A DNA stretch of 64,000 nt, taken from assembly GCA_027574665.1 (NCBI GenBank), contig CM050655.1:2790001-2854000 (forward strand), written 5' to 3'. Shown here in pieces: positions 26,328 to 39,700 of this stretch; positions within the stretch are counted from its first letter, which is position 1, and every line of letters starts with the position of its first letter. The notes under the pieces were generated by a model. It was given only the letters and a program-made list of their open reading frames with translations. It was not told the DNA's origin and made no database searches. A program made the translations under genes and the position numbers. Origin of the DNA: Rhynochetos jubatus (Eukaryota; Chordata; Aves; Eurypygiformes; Rhynochetidae).

Positions 26328-26961
26328 ATAGCTCAGGATTATAATCTTTTTTATTTCAGCATTTCAACCTTTGAGATGATTCCCAAGTTTCTTAAGAAGC
26401 AAATGGCCCCAGCCTAGTGCTCGATGACCCACTTGTTTTTTAAAACTGATTGTGTAGCCTTGCCTCTGCACCTGCTAGTAGCTGGCACAGCATCCCACTT
26501 AAGTCTTCCTGTACTTCCACTCTGAATAGGAAACAGGCTCTGTTCAGTGAACTGACCACACAAAACACGACATATAAACACCTCATTTTCTGCCTTCAAA
26601 GTGTCCATTTGGCCATGGTTTGGTCCCAATACTATTCCTGAAGCTATGCCTTCTTTTCATGTAACCCAGTAAGCTTTCAACGGCCTCGAGCACAATGGAC
26701 AGATCAATGAAGTTCCCCACAGGAACAGTGAAACCAATTAACCTCCATTGTGAGTAGAGGAGAACATCTCTTTCTGTCATTTCTGCTGAGATCCATATCA
26801 GGGAAAACCATGCACACTGCAAAGGGCTTAACTATACTGGAAAAGTCGATACACATACTGGGAGCATCTCTCTGGTCCAAAAAAAGTGGCCTTTCCACCT
26901 CCCAGGCAGTTTCTTGGGATGGGCAGGAGAACAGGCACACAAATCAATGTCATGCCAGTGT

Positions 26962-27186
26962 CATAGAATCAGAGAGTCATTTAGGTTGGAAAAAACCTTT
27001 AAGATCATCAAGTCCAACGGCCAACCCAGCACTGCCAAGTCCACCACTAAACCACATCCCTAAGCACCACATCTACATGTCTTCTAAATCCCTCCAGGGA
27101 TGCTGACTCCACCACCTGCCTGATCAGCCCGTTCCAATGCCTGACAGCCCTTTCAGTGAAGAAATTTTCCCTAATCTCCCATCTAT
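26962..27186 (-). mobile_element. CR1 LINE 3' end fragment, minus orientation
   Basis: It begins at 26962 with the reverse complement of a CR1 tail (CATAGAATCAGAGAGTCATT), followed by AGGTTGGAAAAAACC and the subfamily-specific block CAACCCAGCACTGCCAAGTC with CACCACTAAACCA. The same block occurs in the CR1 at 33983, so these two belong to one subfamily, distinct from the copy at 15156. About 225 bp of 3' UTR and ORF2 C-terminal sequence remain. Confidence 0.92.
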
Positions 27187-30100
27187 CACAGCAGTATCCA
27201 TGTAATTAAATGTGTGCACCAGTGGTATTTGTAGCCAAGCTTTACACACAGTCTTCGTTCATTAACATGAAATTTGGTCTGGCTGATACTCAGGCCCAGT
27301 CTGTACATGCATACTCAATGCAAGCACAAGTAATGTCTGAAAATCTCCTGCCTAGCCACAGTGTACATAAATGCCACATCCTGTTCAGTGGGGAAAGCCT
27401 TCTAAAAACTGGAAATCACACTCCATTCAAAGATTCAGACCTGAAGAATAAACACAGTAGATGTTACTGCTGAAAAGTTCAACTTCGCTTCTTGCAGAAT
27501 GGGACCAAACCAATTTTCTTGTAACACTGGAATTTCAAACAGTCTGTTCAACTCTGACACACAGCTTTGACCTTCTGTTACACCTAAACAATAAGGAAAC
27601 ACAGTCTCACTATAGAATTATTTCTATGGTGTTACCTGTCATGAGGTTAATGCCCGTCTGACTGAAACACCACCTGGGGATAACCGATTTTTGAGATAAG
27701 TACATAAGATAGAGAAAATATTCTGTAAGGATATTCTTCAAAATATCCTGCACAGCTGCGGCACAGTGTTCAAGTACATTTCTGTTACCAACACTGTTGG
27801 GAAAGCACCAAAAACCCCAAGCAACTGTGACACAAAGCAATTCTCTTTGTAAGAGTCTATTCCCCAAGAGCTGTGAAACGCTGCAATCCAAGGAAAAGTC
27901 TTATCAAAAAGGCAGGCCACAAATGTTATTTGAAACTGGTAAATTTATTCTCTTTTTTTTTTTTTCCATCTAATTGGAGATTTTATTGAGATGTGCAATT
28001 TGTGTGACTCCTTCCCAAGTTCCCAATGGCACACAACCAATCAAATACAACAGACACTGGTTTAAGAATTAACCATACAGGCTGAATGAAAACCTACTCT
28101 AAAACTACATTATAAACATAATTCCCCTGGCTCACAGCTGTCCACATGAGATGAACAAAACATTCCTCTATTTTTCCATCTCCTGTTACAATATTCAAAG
28201 TCTTTTCAGTCATTAATACAAGTATCCCCATGCCATTAAAAATGTAAAATTGATTCTTGCAAGAGAAATAAAATTCCTACCCTGATTTTGAATCTGACAT
28301 GCATGCATTTTCTTTACACTGGGAAAAATTTGAGGTATTGATTGTTCTTTGTAAATAACGTACAAGATAGAGCCATAAAGTGAAAGGTATGACTATACTT
28401 CATTAGCCTCAAAATACTTCCAGTCTTTTTTTTTTTTTTTTCATTCCTACAGTGTTTAGAGCAATCCTGAAGGAACAAAATTCTTGATTCTTCCTTCCTT
28501 ACTGGATACCAACCCACTGCAATATTGATGTGTTGGAGAACCAGAGATGACTTCTGGAATGTGTTATTAACCGGCTACACAACAGTTACTAAGAAAACAT
28601 TTTCCCTACATTCCTTACTCTGTATTACTATTAATATTTTTAGTAGGACCACCTTGGGTCTTTACAGAGTGGACAAAATCTCTGTATTCATAGTAAATAA
28701 CATGGCTGTGTCTACTTAGAGAAAGATCACTTTTTGCTTTACAAGACACTAAAACAATCTAAGAAGTCATGATGGTTTTAAGTATTTTATAAAGCAAAAG
28801 CTCTTTATGATTTGCTAGTGACAATTTCTTCCCCAAATCTCAGCACACACATTCTTTGAGCCAGACTGACAGCCCTTATTGTAGTGTAGCTCCTTGTCCT
28901 CAGCCTATTGCAAGAGGCACAAGTCCCTGTGAACTAAATTACCACTCAGCAGGAGTAATTTTACCAAAATCTGGTCTGTTACAGGTGTGGTACATTTCTC
29001 TGTAGCATAGCATTTCCACTCACTAGTATTTCATTGACTGTGTAAGCACATTTGGCCTTCAGTACTCCATCTGCTTTGCAAACTGATTTTCAGAGAACTG
29101 TCAGGTTCGATTTTGTCTAATTGATAAATAACTGATGTTCAAATAGCAAAGGATCAAAGTGCAATTTGATTAATTCTCCTATTTATTTCATTATATATAC
29201 ACTTCAAAAAAACCAAAGCCACCAAACACCAAACCTTGACATTATTTAGTGCCAGTAACAAGAACCTAGTGTTGTGTCTACAGTGCAATGGTCATGTTTT
29301 TTCCAGAAAGGTGATCAAAGCTGCTGCCATCTTCTTCAAGCAGCTTTATCTGCTTCTACAAGCAAAGATGCACCTGGGGTGAAGTTAACTCTCTTGTGGA
29401 CTACACTGATTGCATGCCTTCCCGTTACACATCCTTGTCCTGCAGGAGAAAGACAGCTACTCTAGTGACAATGCTACGGAAATGTAGTTTTAATAGGATT
29501 ATTATTTTATTGAGAATCTCAGCAGTTGTTTCAGCCAGGCTGCAGATCAAAGATGCAATTATTTTTTAGCCTTTGAGGTTGCTGAAAGCGTGCTCCCTCT
29601 CACCGTCGCTTTGGTCTGATTTCTCTAGCAACCACCTTCTGCAAACCAGGACCGTCTGCTCCAGAGGCTGGTCTCTCTCCAAACTGTCTGCTCTCCAAGG
29701 AGACCTGCAGTCCCAGCCTTTATGGATATAAATCTTCAAACTACACATGTGTATTTATAAATAAAATGGACTCCAAAAGCAGTAACTGATTTCAAAACAG
29801 GAATTATTATTATGGGGTGTGTTTCTGCATTTCAGGAACAATCTTTTGCAAGAGAAGCAACAGTAAGTAAAGGCAAAGAACAATTATGATGCATTATTGT
29901 CATACTTTTACACATTTTGGGTCTCACACAGACTATATATTTAGTTACAGTATTAACAACACTGGAAAGCCCTTTCAGTTTAAAGGCTGTAAATCCACAT
30001 GTTTATCGTGACCGCCTTGCAGTTGTCACATGGAAATTTCAATGGGACACACAAAAACCCACACGCTCTTTTGTAAAGACCCCTGTTGCATTCCAGGCAA

Positions 30101-31482
30101 GCTCCTGTCACTTCCATTCCCTGAGAGGGACAAGAAGTTTGCCTCCTTGCTTATCCTTCAAGTATCTCCTGGAGACTGCGGGGAGGCTGAAACCCAGCAT
30201 TTCTTATTAAGAAGTTTAGCTTTTTCCATCATCTACCTATCTGAAAATTCATCATTTATCAGCAATGCAGATTTTCATACCACAGATGAGCACACCAATT
30301 TCCTGTCTGCATTACTTCACACATTCTAATATTCATGTATTGACTTAACCACCTTTTCCATTTCACTGTTTTCTGTAATATTTTGGCAGGAAAAAAAAAA
30401 TTGATCCCCTGATATCAGAGGGAATATTTTAAAGATTGAATTTAGTGAATCCTGAAAAAAATAGCATATTTTCTGTTTAAAGGAAAACATCACACATTGA
30501 ATCCCTCCAGATAAAATAGAATCAGATTCAACAACTTTAACACTGTGAGAAATGCAAACTTGAGAATGTGCAAAAGAAGAATCTGAAGATTTGATATGGT
30601 ACAAGCCTGAGACATTACACCAGTTCAAAAGGTCCCTGAACAACACAGCATTAAAACTTCCATTATTCTAGCAGGTGGCATATTATCATTCTTACAGACT
30701 GATAATTTTCCTTATTATCCCCTTGACTGCACATATAACACCGCAATATGAACCTAATAATGCCTATAAACATTTCCATTAACAACAGAGCTTGCTATTT
30801 AGGCACCCAGAATGTGGTACCAGACCAGTGGAATTGATTTTTTTTTTTTAATTGCTGTATTATGCTACTGTATATGGCTGCTGAGTTTCGACACCATCAC
30901 CACCAAAACCGAAGCGCTTCAGGGATTTAACCTGTAACTTCTTACCATATTTATTTAGATATTAACTCACCTAAGTTTCTTCAGAACAGGAGATACACTC
31001 AAAAATATATTATTATTAAATAATCCAATCACAAATTATTTAATACTAGGTATATACCAATCTTTGTACTTTGATGCACAATCAACTGAAGCAGGAAATT
31101 AACACAAGTATTAAAACGGTGCTGAGTTAGTCACAATTCCTGTAAACTGCAATTTTGCTTCACCTTCTGTCATACTATAATCAGTTACATTGCGCAGGAG
31201 TATATTAATAAATTTATTACCATCTTCCCAGAGAAACTGCTGACCTCTCCAAGAGGCAGATGGATCCTGTCCCTAACTCTCCTGTGCTTAGTAAATGCTC
31301 GGCGTTTGTATAAAAAAAGAAGAATTCCTACACGTTACAAAGGTACTAGGTCAGCTTTTGAGTGGCCATGCATGGGCACAGACAGCTGGGGACCCAGGTC
31401 GCTCTGTCACACCATATCTGCAGTTTGTACCATTGCTCCCCTCACTCCCAAAAGATTGAATTTTGCTTCTGCTCTGAAGGAC

Positions 31483-31501
31483 AAAAAAAAAAAAAAAAAA
31501 A
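31483..31501. repeat. Poly-A tract (19 bp)
   Basis: This is an uninterrupted A run. Upstream sequence (31300-31480) has no recognisable gene or LINE, and I found no flanking duplication, so a retrocopy is not supported. Confidence 0.7.
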
Positions 31502-33059
31502 GAACAAAATCCCACTGAGATTTTCTCTGAGGAATAGGAAGCATTTTGGGCTGACTATATGGCAGGCCAAAAGCACGGAGGCTGGGAGCTAGCAAAACCA
31601 TGGCACAGGATTTCAAAGAGGTTCCCAGGCCAGTATAGTCTTCTATAGAGGCTGCTCTTGCCAAGAGTACAGCCTGCTGCCAGTGGCACCATTAACAGCC
31701 TCCACCACACAAAATAAACCTTGGAGGGGGCAAAGAGGCAAAGGAGTGATTGTCATCATATGAGTGCAACCCTTGTATTTAGAAGCAGATGAACAGCAAG
31801 AGCTTCATGACATCCCTGCATTAAAACACACTGTGGTTTGGAAAGCCCACTCCCTATCCTACATAAAATACACGAATAGACACACAAGTGATCTGCTACT
31901 TTAACCCTAACCCTGCTGCAATTCTTTTCTCTTTTCTTCGCTCCTCTGCTTACCAATAAATACAGCAAACCCTGTACAATTTTCTGTGTCATTAGACAGC
32001 AGCTTTAGGGACAACTCCAGACTGTCTCCAAAAGAACCAAATGGAATTCTGCTCTATTCTCATCAGAGACCGTCTTGACTGCACTGCCTTTTGCAGTCCG
32101 TTCACGCATATTTCACCTGCAGCAAACCTTACGGCTTTGTACAATTTTGCTCAGAGTAAATTTAATACCTTGCTGCATTTACCAGGGTTAGCACTGAAAT
32201 AATGATATCACCTCCTATTCTTTCCTCTGAATCCTCAAATTGGGAGAGCAAGCAGCAACAACTGCAAATATTTTATACTTGCAAATCTGGGAACTTGGTA
32301 ACCAGATGAAGATATTTTTTGAGATTTTCTGTAAAGACACGCTCTTCACAACTAACTGATATGTGCTTTGATCACTTGGCTCAGTTAAGAACAACTGCAG
32401 ACTGTTAGCGAGCCAGACTGTAAAATTAAGGAGAGTGCAGTGTGTACAAAAGAGGAAGAAGCCAACTCCTCATCAATGGCAGGATTTGAAAAGACCAGCC
32501 CCACAGAAGTGGTTTCTGCCTTCTCCCAGCAAGAGGAGCTGAACGACATCAGCACCGATTATGTTTCAGAAGCTTTCTTTTTATTCAGTAGCAGAGCTGG
32601 AGAGCGCTTCCTTTTCTTTTGATGACCCCTGACCAAAAATAATGGTTACAAGATGCAGAGATTATTTTTCGTCCTCCTCGCTCCTAATATCCAGTACTTG
32701 GACAACTACATGTATGATTCTCTAGCCTGGGTTGAGAACGGGAGAAAACGTGAACTATAAAACAAACACATTCCCAAGACAACGGAGTTTGTAACCAGCA
32801 TTGTACAAATGGTTCTTACAGTTTGATTATACAATGTCAATGTAACATAAAGTATTGGAACGTTATCGCGACTTGTTCCCTTTTCAAAAATACTTCACAT
32901 CCTTCTTCCCCATGACTGCACTAACTGATGCCTGACAGGCTGAAAAAGAAAGGAAAGATGCAGGAAGGACAAGCAAGCCCACCCCACATTCTCTCCAGGG
33001 CTTTTTGTTATTAAGCAGTTTTCAAAAGCATATGAAAATAGGAATTCAGTCAAAATTAC

Positions 33060-33172
33060 CTTAATAACCAAGTCAAACTTCTGGTGTAAATCCCTGTTTA
33101 TTGGCTTTAGGAGTATGAGTACAGCTGTTGTGAGATTCATATGGAAATACTGTGGATAATCCTCAGGAATAC
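33060..33172 (-). CDS. PCDH15: PCDH15 exon: centre of EC3
   Basis: This 113-nt exon opens with two bases completing a split glycine codon (G from 41428 plus GT), then has 37 full codons: I-P-E-D-Y-P-Q-Y-F-H-M ... P-I-N-R-D-L-H-Q-K-F-D-L-V-I-K. The N-R-D takes the place of the usual cadherin D-R-E. From memory, PCDH15 of other vertebrates also has N-R-D here, so this is a family trait and not damage. N-L-T at residues 12-14 is a possible N-glycosylation sequon. The acceptor is TTTTTTTACAG above 33172 and the donor is AAG|GTAATT at 33059. Several residues in the T-T-A-V-L-I-L-L-K stretch differ from the mammalian sequence as I recall it (for example E to V and E to K), while the frame and splice sites are intact. 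Confidence 0.94.
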
Positions 33173-33982
33173 CTGTAAAAAAAGACATCGACATTTGAAC
33201 ACGTGCTGGGTTTGAAAGATTTAGTTAAATAATATATCTATTTTACTCATCAGTGGAACATAAACTACTCCTGCTACTACAAGGATAAAATATTGCATCA
33301 AGGGTACATGGAGCTTAATGATACTACCAGCATTATGCATTCAATATTATCATTACTTCCTTACTCTCCCCTAACCATGAAGATTCTTCTCAACTGGGAA
33401 CCCCTAAGTACTTGATAACAACAGGAGCCCAGACACACCAGCAGCTGGTGGAAACTGTGCTTCTCAGTTTTCAGGAGACATCTGTTTAGGTTTACACGAG
33501 ACAACATGCAGAGAAAATGAGCTTTCACTGCAAACCATCTTCTATCCACCACACTCCCGAAACTGAACTTGCTAAACACACAACATAGAGATTTTCTCTC
33601 TCCAGCTTTGAAATACATTTTCCCTGAGGTATCGCTGGACATATGCTGACATTAGTCATTAGAAAAGCACACTATGACCATTTTTTTTAGTGTGCATTTT
33701 TAAAGAAAGAAAATACGCAATGTGGAGATGTTACAAAGTCATTAACACTAAGTTCATGATAGCCATGTCAACACTCACAGATGATAACCTGACTTTTGCT
33801 ATTTAAAGTGCCCATAGTTCTTGTAGCCCTCTGCTGCACCTATGAGTGACCCCTTTAACGCGTTATTAACAACATACACATAAGTAATAACAACAGGTAG
33901 GTTATTTTAGACATCCTTCTAAGAAAAGAACTTTCTCACCAGGGGGAAGCACCAGATGAAGCCTCATCAGTGTCTAACAGCC

Positions 33983-35640
33983 TAGAATCATAGAACTGTT
34001 TAGGTTGGAAAAGACCTTTCAGATCATCCAGTCCAACCATTAGCCCAGCACTGCCAAGTCCACCACTAAACCATGTCCCTGAGCATCTCACCCACATGTC
34101 TCTTAAATCCCAAGTAAATCCCTTCAGGGATGGCTACTCCACCACCTCCCTGGGCAGACCATTCCCAAACCCTGACAGCCTGACAGCCCTGACTGAGATC
34201 TTTCCTAATCTCCAATCTAAACCTCTCCTGGGGCAACTTGAGGCCATTTTACCTATCACTTGTCACTTGGGAGACCAATCCCCACATTGCTGCAACCTCC
34301 TTTCAGGGAGTTGTAGAGAGCGATAAGGTCTCCCCTGAGCCTCCTGTTCTCCAGGCTAAACACCCCCAGCACCCTCAGCTGCTCCTCACAGGACCTGTGC
34401 TCTAGACTCTTCACCAGCTTTGTTGCCCTTCTCTGGACATGCCTACTTCTCCAAGGGTCAAAAACTCTTATCATTTCATAACCACTGTGCCCAAAAGAGC
34501 CTCCAACCATCACATCCCCCACCAGTCCTTCTCTGTTCCAGTGGTTGTTTTCCCTAGCTGGATCACTCACCAGCTGTGTCAGAAAGTTCTCTTCCACACA
34601 GTCCAGGAACCTCCAAGACTGTTTGCTCTCTGCTGTATTGTATTTCCAGCAGGCAACTGGCAAGTTGAAGTCCGCCATGAGAACAAGGGATAGTGAATAC
34701 AAGACTTCTCCCAAATGTTTATTTCAATCTCCCTCTTCATCCTGGTTGGGTGGTCTATAACAGACTTCCATCATGCTACCACCCTTGTTGGCCTTCCTGT
34801 TGATACTTACCCATAAACACTGAGTCCTATCATCACCATCATTAAGCTCTAGGAAATCAAAACACTCCCTTAACACACAGGGCTACCCCACCACCTCTCC
34901 TTCCTTGCATATCGCTTCTGAAGAATTTAAAGTCATCCATTGCGGCACTCGAGTTGTGCGAGTCATCCCACCATGTTTCTCTGATGAAAACTGTACCATA
35001 GTTTTCCTGCTGCACAGTAGCTTCCAATGCCTCCTCTTTGTTGCCCATGCCCATTGATGTACACGCACTTCATTTGGGCTACTAATCTGACCACGTTTTG
35101 AGGGGAGAAGCCTAATTACTACGTAACTACCCTTAGGCACTTCCCTGGTTTGTAGCACATCAACAGATGGAGACCCATTCTTGCTGCTGCACGGGTCTCC
35201 ATCCCCAACCTCCACTGAGACAACAGACCAAAGGACCTTGTTAGCACTCTGTTCCTCAAACGTTGGTGTGCTGCCCCCCAGCTTATCTCTAGCTAGCCTG
35301 GTTTTATCCCTTTCCCCCTTCAAATCATTTAAAGCTCTTTCAGTGAGTCCTGCTAGCTCCTGTGGAAAGAAAGGTCCTCTAGCCCCTTTGAGACAGGTGT
35401 ACCCCGCCTGTTGCCAGCAGGCCGGGTGTGTGAACTAACCACAATCAAAAAATGCAAAATCCTGCCAGTGACACCAGGCTCAGAGCCAGGTATCAAACAG
35501 CTGGCTCTTGCCTCTTTCTTCCCCCATCATTCCCTGCAACTGGAAGGACAGAGAAGAACACTAACTGTGTTCCTGATCCCTTACCCAGCCATCCCAAGAC
35601 CCTGAAGTCCTTGATTATCCTTGGACTTCTTGCTGAAACG
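33983..35640 (-). mobile_element. CR1 LINE with ORF1 and endonuclease parts but no reverse transcriptase
   Basis: Read on the minus strand, about 35640-35390 holds decayed ORF1 3' sequence like the CR1 SGNH/esterase-type domain (a V-F-F-S-V-L-P-V piece and G-V-H-L-S-Q-R-G). Next comes the ORF1-ORF2 junction (L-Q-T-R-E-V-P-K-G-S-Y-V-V-I-R-L-L-P-S-K-R-G). The AP-type endonuclease follows ([35 protein letters not shown]). Near 34470-34440 the sequence jumps to the far C-terminus ([21 protein letters not shown]), then the 3' UTR and tail at 33983. The whole RT domain is missing. The junction stays open in frame (34256-34714), but the rest has frame breaks, so it is not active. The 5' boundary is approximate. 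Confidence 0.85.
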
Positions 35641-36721
35641 TCAAGCTTCCCCTTAACTGCCAGCAGTAAACAGTGCCTTCACAGCTGGTGAGTTCCCAGG
35701 ATTCTCTCCAACACAGCTGAAATAAAAGCAGCCAGAGCCTGAAGGAATTTACGAACCCATGGAGACTCAGCAAGGGCTACACAAAGGATGGAGACAGCCG
35801 TGACCTTGCTGTGCCTGGCCCCTAGCCTGCCCAGTGAGGCAGCTGCAGCCCAAAAATGTTCTTATGGTGTCGTGGGTCAAGCCAAAAAGCTCCAGCATCG
35901 CCTGACACAGGAAGAGGTTAAGAATCAAGCTACAGTGATTTTGAGCTGCACGATTCTCAAAGAAAGTACTCAAAATGTAGCAATAGCTGAGCATTAATTG
36001 TCAGGGCAGGGTGAAGCAATAAGCGTATAGGATAGTGTTCAGCAACAGTCTCTCACTTATCAGGGAATAGGGGCTCTACCAGTTTGCTTGGTTTTTTTTC
36101 CTAAAAGACAAAGGGATGTTCTCTCCCAGTTTGTGTGGCAGAAAACTGTCTGCCTACTCTAGTCTGTGTCTCATCCCAGTTTGTTTCGGTTTAATTGTCT
36201 AACGTTTCCCGAGCCAGTCTGACTCTGCGCTGGGGAGATGTGAGAGCACAAATCTGAACAGAGCAGGGTTTAGAAAGCCAAAGTGTTTAGAAACAGCATG
36301 AACTCTGGCATCTCACAGCTTATCAGTATTACTAAAAGTATCCAAAGAAACCAAAATCTAAGATCTCGAGTCATTTTAGGTCTAGGAATAGTCCTGTGTA
36401 GCAGCTGAGAGGCAGAAAGCACTCCTGGCTGGTGGTATAAATGCCTCACTAAGTCCTGAGAGCTTGAGTTATGATATCGTAAAGCAACCATGAGAGCAGG
36501 AAAAATATTGCTGTGCCAAATCCTCAATGCACTATAACAGGGCATAAGATTCACCCAAAAAATGACCACTTTTCTGATAAATGATGCTATTTGTTCACCT
36601 TTCAGGTGTACTGATTAGAAATGGCTTTTAGAAAGTCAGTAACTATCCCAAGAGATAGATTACTGACCAACCTCATCTACAACAAATTTAATTTGGAACT
36701 CATCAAATGACAACCATTTGT

Positions 36722-36760
36722 TAGATATATATATTGTGTGTATGCACACACACATATAAT
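36722..36760. repeat. Alternating TA/TG-CA tract, near-palindromic
   Basis: ATATATAT followed by TGTGTGTATG and CACACACACATATA makes a roughly self-complementary alternating purine-pyrimidine stretch. Such tracts can adopt Z-DNA or hairpin forms and are unstable in length. Confidence 0.8.
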
Positions 36761-39700
36761 CTGTGAGTATCTCTGTATACACATATGCCAGAGGCCCAGA
36801 ACGTAGTAACAGGAAGAACCACTGTGGATTATGGTTTTTTATTACACCACCAACATAAATGCAGTGTTTCTATCTCCAACTTCTGCCCTCCCCAGCCTTT
36901 TAATTTCAACTCCTAATTAACTGATCTAATTTTTTAAGAGCATTAGGCATCCAGCAAGAGCACCAAGCTTTTGGCAGATAACAGATTGCTGTAATCTTAG
37001 GAGGTTGTGCATCACAAGGGCTAATACTGAAGCTAAAAAAAAAAAAAAAAAATCGAGAAATGAGAGACTTTTGCTGCAAAAGCACCAAGAAAGTAGAAAA
37101 AAAAGAGGTTCCCTGAAGGAGAACAAATATATAGAAGAGGCCAGAGACAGCTGTAAGAGGCGCAAACAGCAGGAAAATTCAGCTAATACTGTGTAAGGAT
37201 GCTAGGAAAGAATCCAACAACAACACAACCCACCACAGGTAAAGGAGGAAAAGACAACAAGGAAGAGAAAGTAAGTATCTGAGTATAACAGAGCTGAATT
37301 GCCTGAATCCTAACTGATGATGCCTGCTCTGCTGCTGCCTACCACAGGAAGAGTCCTAACGCCAGGATATCTCAAATTCTGAAAGTAAAGTTTTCCAAGA
37401 ACAGAGATCTGCTTTTGCATACACAAAGGTATTTGTATTTTGACAGAGCGTAGCAACACTCAGTCCACACTGTTCTCTGCTCTGCTTCCAGAGAGGAGGC
37501 ATTTCCTACGGCAGCTGTAATGATGTGATTTCAAAATGTGTCTGCGTATTACGGACAAGCACTACTGGCCCGAGAAGTGTTCGCACCACCCCTACACTGC
37601 CAGTCTCTCACAAGTTCAACCTGCTAGAAGACGTGACCCAGGAAAAGCAGAGAGTCCTCAAGCTCTAGGAATGAGCTCTGAATCTCCTGTTTTCAGAAAT
37701 TCATCTGGTCTGTGTGTTTGGAGAGGTCTAGGGTATGGAAAGCTGGTGGGCCAGCACACACTAGAGAGCACCCTTGAGATAAAGGGACAGCACATGAAGG
37801 GCGGCACATGGTTTTCTTTCTGCACGTGGAGATGAGATTGCACCATCTGCACCACAAATGAGCTCTGAGTGCTCACCAGAGCTCTGGTTACACTCTTTTG
37901 GCCCAGACAACAGAAGCAGCGAGCTGACAACCCAGGAGGGAACATGATCTGTTCTACCTTTGTGATCTTACAGCAGAGGGGAATGTCCACAACTGGAAGA
38001 GCACTCTTAGGCTTGTTTTTCTTGGTGTCAGAGGAGGGCTTTTGTGGGGCACGTTGCCTGCCATGTAAACACATCAGGGAGCTCGCAGGACTAGAGAGAA
38101 ACCCCCCAAAATGTTGTTGTGTTTTTTTGCTCTTCATTTAAATATTAAACAAATAGAACACCTAATTGTTCAATACTGGCAGGAGAAATCAGAGACAGTT
38201 CCAGGGTCAAAATCAGAAGCTGATGATTTAAAGGAAAAAGTGACTTTTCCAAAGGACGAGCCCCAGAGAAAAGCAAGCCCTACAATTGCTAACAAAAATA
38301 GCGAAGGGAAAAACCTTCAAACAGGGCTGAATGGTAAATACAAGAGTAGCACAGGGCTGTGATGCAGTTAGCACCAAGGCAAAAGAAGGGGTGAGATCAC
38401 ATATGACAGAAGGTGAGGTGGCCTCTGCCCCCTTTTCATTGCACACCTCTACAAAGGCAGGGGGCTTGCTCACATACTTGTGTACACCAGACACTATGTG
38501 ACTCTATGGCAGTGACCCAAGTATATTAACGTTCCTGAAAGTCTATGATTGGAAAAATTAGTGTATGAAAAGTTACCAAACATCACATTTCCAAATGTAA
38601 GGATATTGGGCATTTTATAAGAAATGAAGTATTACATATTGCCCCAGTTCAATCTTCTTCTCTGAAGCACTTTACTGTACTTTGGAAGGTAGTTCCAAAG
38701 GTAGATGAAAGCACCATGTACTTTAGCCAGTACTTTAAACAGAAGACAACCATCCCAGTAGTACTGGGCTGTAACTAGCTCTCTGATCTTAAGATGACCC
38801 TCAAGAACATTTAAGACCTAATCTTCTATCATTTTATCAATACCAGTCCACAACTACTTGAACAAGTACATTCAGGTATCTTGATATATCCTGCAAAAGG
38901 ACTGCACTCAGAGGTCAGAATGAGAAAGAAAGCAGAAAATAATAGGCTAGTAACACACTTGGGCTACGTCTTCATTTCTCAGGTGCCTTATGCTCAAGTT
39001 ATTTGTGCCTTCCACAGTGCTATGAATGTGTAAAAAGACTTCCACAGGCATTTATCATTACCTCATTGAGTGAGACTAACTCCTTCTCAGTGAACCACAG
39101 GGAAGCCTGTTGTTGGAACTGGAAAAACTCACTCATACTCTCTCCTCATGGGAAAGCTCACTAGATTTGGCCAAAGCCGCATTTACCTGAACACTTGAAA
39201 GGCCAGTTAGCTTGAAAGCATGAGAGGCAGAGATCTTTACGGGCACTTAAGGATGAGTTTAGTGAGCCACATCAAGTAGAAGCGAGTTATTGCTGCAGTG
39301 ATGCTGGGGTTTGTTAAAAGTTACACATTTTTATGGTAGATGCCAAAGACACTGAGAAAAATGTGCAGATTTGGGTATCCATAGTGTCCAAAGCATTTGC
39401 CAGGACAGATTCGACTTGTACAGGTGTGCAGTGGGAAGAAGAAAGCAGGGTGAAGGAAGAATCAAATTAGAACTCAGTCAAATCAAAATCATTCTCATTC
39501 ACTAAGTAGCTTATTCTTGCATTCTATGGGCATAGTTCAGACTTTCCAGTGTTTAAAAAAAAGATATATCCAAAGATATGAAGAAGAAATACTTTCAGAT
39601 CTAAAGCCAGGGAAAAATCCATATAACAAGAAATACCTGCAAGGCCTACATCCTGTGAAACTATGTAATATTTTCTGAAGGGCTAAAATATAAATAGCTC

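Larger units (their letters stand above)
13830..33059 (-). other. PCDH15: PCDH15 intron, 19.2 kb, repeat-bearing
   Basis: This intron lies between donor AAG|GTAATT at 33059 and the acceptor above 13829. Elements inside it are listed separately: CR1 at 15156-16230, solo LTR at 16322-17126, hairpin at 19987-20029, old CR1 pieces at 23805-24560 and 24850-26327, a CR1 3' end at 26962-27186 and an A tract at 31483-31501. The remainder (13.8-15.1, 17.1-23.8, 27.2-31.4 and 31.5-33.0 kb) is unique AT-rich sequence in which I see no exon, RNA gene or named repeat. A 14-bp direct repeat (TATGTAATCTGCTG) occurs at 20229-20242 and 20250-20263. Confidence 0.85.

Noticed and set aside
31306-31501. Possible processed pseudogene ending in the A tract at 31483
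   Set aside because: There is no recognisable parent gene and no flanking duplication. The A run alone is not enough.
31903-31917. Telomere-like TAACCCTAACCC
   Set aside because: There are only two units inside unique intron, with no longer array or subtelomeric context.
37658-38137. 159-codon minus-strand open frame
   Set aside because: It has no motif, an overlapping plus-strand frame is also open, and it is not linked to the cadherin exons.
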